Assembly (NCBI GenBank): GCA_023404705.1
Contig: JAEYAU010000164.1
Coordinates: 1-9,312, forward strand
Origin: Pseudomonadota bacterium
GTDB lineage: Bacteria > Pseudomonadota > Alphaproteobacteria > Rhizobiales > Xanthobacteraceae
DNA length: 9,312 nucleotides
Direction of reading: 5' to 3'
The notes under the pieces were generated by a model that ran no database searches, was not told the origin of the DNA, and was given only the letters and a program-made list of their open reading frames with translations. Positions 5,992-9,312 of the stretch are shown one piece after another (the stretch's first letter is position 1; each line of letters opens with the position of its first letter). The position numbers and the translations under genes were made by a program.

Positions 5992-6459
5992 ATGACGGCC
6001 CAGTATCCGACGCCTCCGGTCGACCCTCGCATGCTTCGCGTCCTCTTCTTCGAGGACCTGCATGTCGGCATGCGCGAGGTGCTGATGAAGACCGTGATGG
6101 AGACCGACGTGGTCGGCTTCGCGCGCATCTCGGGCGACGAGAACCCGATCCATCTCTGCGACGTCTATGCCTCCGGCACGAAGTTCGGCCAGCGCATTGC
6201 CCATGGCCTCTATACGGCAAGCCTGATCTCCGCCGTGCTGGGCACGCGCCTGCCCGGTCCGGGCGCGGTCTATCGCTCGCAGACCCTCAATTTCCAGGCG
6301 CCCGTGCGCATCGGCGACGTCGTCACGGTCACGGTCGAGGTGGTGGAGCTCGTTCCGGCCGGCCGCAGGGTGCGCCTCGCCTGCGAGGCCCTGGTCGACG
6401 GCAAGGTCGTGCTCGACGGCGAGGCCGTGGTGTCGGTGCCGCCGCGGGAGAGCGCCTGA
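5992..6459 (+). CDS. MaoC-like (R)-specific enoyl-CoA hydratase / dehydratase
   Basis: A 155-residue single hot-dog-fold protein. The hydratase-2 motif is clear: FARISGDENPIH (residues 43-54), with catalytic D49 and H54, then YASGTKFGQRIAHG to residue 72. The later LNFQAPVRIGDVVTVTVEV (99-117) is the conserved beta-sheet end of the MaoC domain. Such enzymes add water to trans-2-enoyl-CoA to give (R)-3-hydroxyacyl-CoA, linking beta-oxidation to polyhydroxyalkanoate synthesis, or act on other acyl-CoAs; the exact substrate cannot be read here. The ATG at 5992 is the first start after an in-frame stop at 5962; no good ribosome-binding site precedes it. ATG at 6031 would give a protein 13 residues shorter. 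It is divergent from cheY, with no evident functional link. Confidence 0.9.
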   Translation: MTAQYPTPPVDPRMLRVLFFEDLHVGMREVLMKTVMETDVVGFARISGDENPIHLCDVYASGTKFGQRIAHGLYTASLISAVLGTRLPGPGAVYRSQTLNFQAPVRIGDVVTVTVEVVELVPAGRRVRLACEALVDGKVVLDGEAVVSVPPRESA

Positions 6460-6576
6460 GCCCTGCGCGCCGGGCAGATCGGCCGATCCGCAACCTGACG
6501 CGGCGGAACTGTTTCCCTCGCAGATCATTCGAAGGGGACGGCCCGGAACCCGGCCGTGGAAGCACCGGCGGCGGCT

Positions 6577-6606
6577 GTGACAAGCCGAAGGCGCCGAGCC
6601 TATAAT
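6577..6606 (+). promoter_or_regulatory. Strong sigma70-type promoter for the hybrid kinase
   Basis: GTGACA (6577-6582; 5 of 6 against TTGACA), an 18-bp spacer and a perfect TATAAT (6601-6606) precede the kinase gene. Initiation would fall near 6613, giving a leader of about 57 nt. The -35 hexamer sits exactly between CGGCT (6572-6576) and AGCCG (6583-6587), an inverted repeat that could be a repressor site. The rest of the 210-bp gap 6460-6669 shows no gene. Confidence 0.7.
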
Positions 6607-6669
6607 GTGAACACTGATTTGCGACCTTGAGTCTGCCGAGACCGACGGCCCGCTGACCGCGAGCATAGG

Positions 6670-9228
<2,559 letters not shown>

Positions 9229-9258
9229 GTGCTTTTAAACGTACTCCGCCTCGCCTCT

Positions 9259-9282
9259 CCCTCCCCCGCGTGCGGGGGAGGG
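9259..9282. repeat. REP-like GC-rich palindrome, also a possible terminator
   Basis: CCCTCCCCCG (9259-9268) and CGGGGGAGGG (9273-9282) form a perfect 10-bp stem around CGTG, 30 bp after the kinase stop. From general familiarity, palindromes of this CCCTCCCCCG/CGGGGGAGGG type are scattered between genes in many Hyphomicrobiales. It may also help end the kinase transcript. The rest of 9229-9312 holds only a ten-G run (9284-9293) and no gene I can support. Confidence 0.6.
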
Positions 9283-9312
9283 TGGGGGGGGGGCCTTGCC
9301 GCGCACGCTGAG

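Noticed and set aside
6505..6530. GGAAC at 6505-6509 as the -35 of a general-stress (EcfG-type) promoter
   Set aside because: The required CGTT about 16-17 nt downstream is absent; the sequence there reads ATTC.
6538..6557. ACGGCC/GGCCGT inverted repeat after the MaoC gene as its terminator
   Set aside because: The stem is only 6 bp with an 8-nt loop and no T-rich sequence follows. It is too weak in GC-rich DNA to call.

Overview
The window looks like ordinary chromosome of a high-GC alphaproteobacterium. I infer this from strongly GC-biased codons in most genes, a flagellar CheZ phosphatase next to a stand-alone CheY, a TipF-like degenerate EAL protein, a class IIA HAD protein of the TIGR01459 type, and a HisKA hybrid kinase of the PAS/HATPase/REC kind common in Hyphomicrobiales (Bradyrhizobium and relatives). 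The genus cannot be fixed from the sequence alone. I see no tRNA, rRNA, CRISPR array, transposase or integrase.

Layout. Bases 1-978 (+) are the 3' part of an EAL-domain gene whose start lies outside the window. Bases 1052-1471 (+) encode a small exported protein I do not recognise; at about 55% GC by hand count it is compositionally unlike its neighbours. It converges with an M20D amidohydrolase (1519-2700, -), which is divergently transcribed from an AraC-family regulator (2779-3624, +). A HAD-IIA hydrolase (3663-4517, +) follows the regulator closely and ends at a strong hairpin (4533-4556) that it shares with the convergent cheY-cheZ pair.

cheY (5331-5714, -) and cheZ (4580-5215, -) are co-oriented, with a 115-bp spacer holding two hairpins. 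Upstream of cheY is a 277-bp divergent region with a sigma28-like or CtrA-like motif and a hairpin. On its other side is a MaoC-type hydratase (5992-6459, +). A very clear sigma70 promoter (GTGACA-N18-TATAAT, 6577-6606) precedes an 852-residue membrane-bound hybrid histidine kinase (6670-9228, +). The window ends in a REP-like palindrome and a run of ten G.

How they may work together. Three loci concern signalling and motility: the EAL protein as a probable c-di-GMP effector, CheY/CheZ controlling the flagellar motor, and the hybrid kinase. The M20 hydrolase and AraC gene form a classic divergent enzyme/regulator pair. The HAD and MaoC genes are generic metabolic genes. I find no convincing undescribed system. 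The points most worth a second look are the degenerate EAL site, the low-GC exported orphan, the cheY upstream motif and the hairpins between cheY and cheZ.
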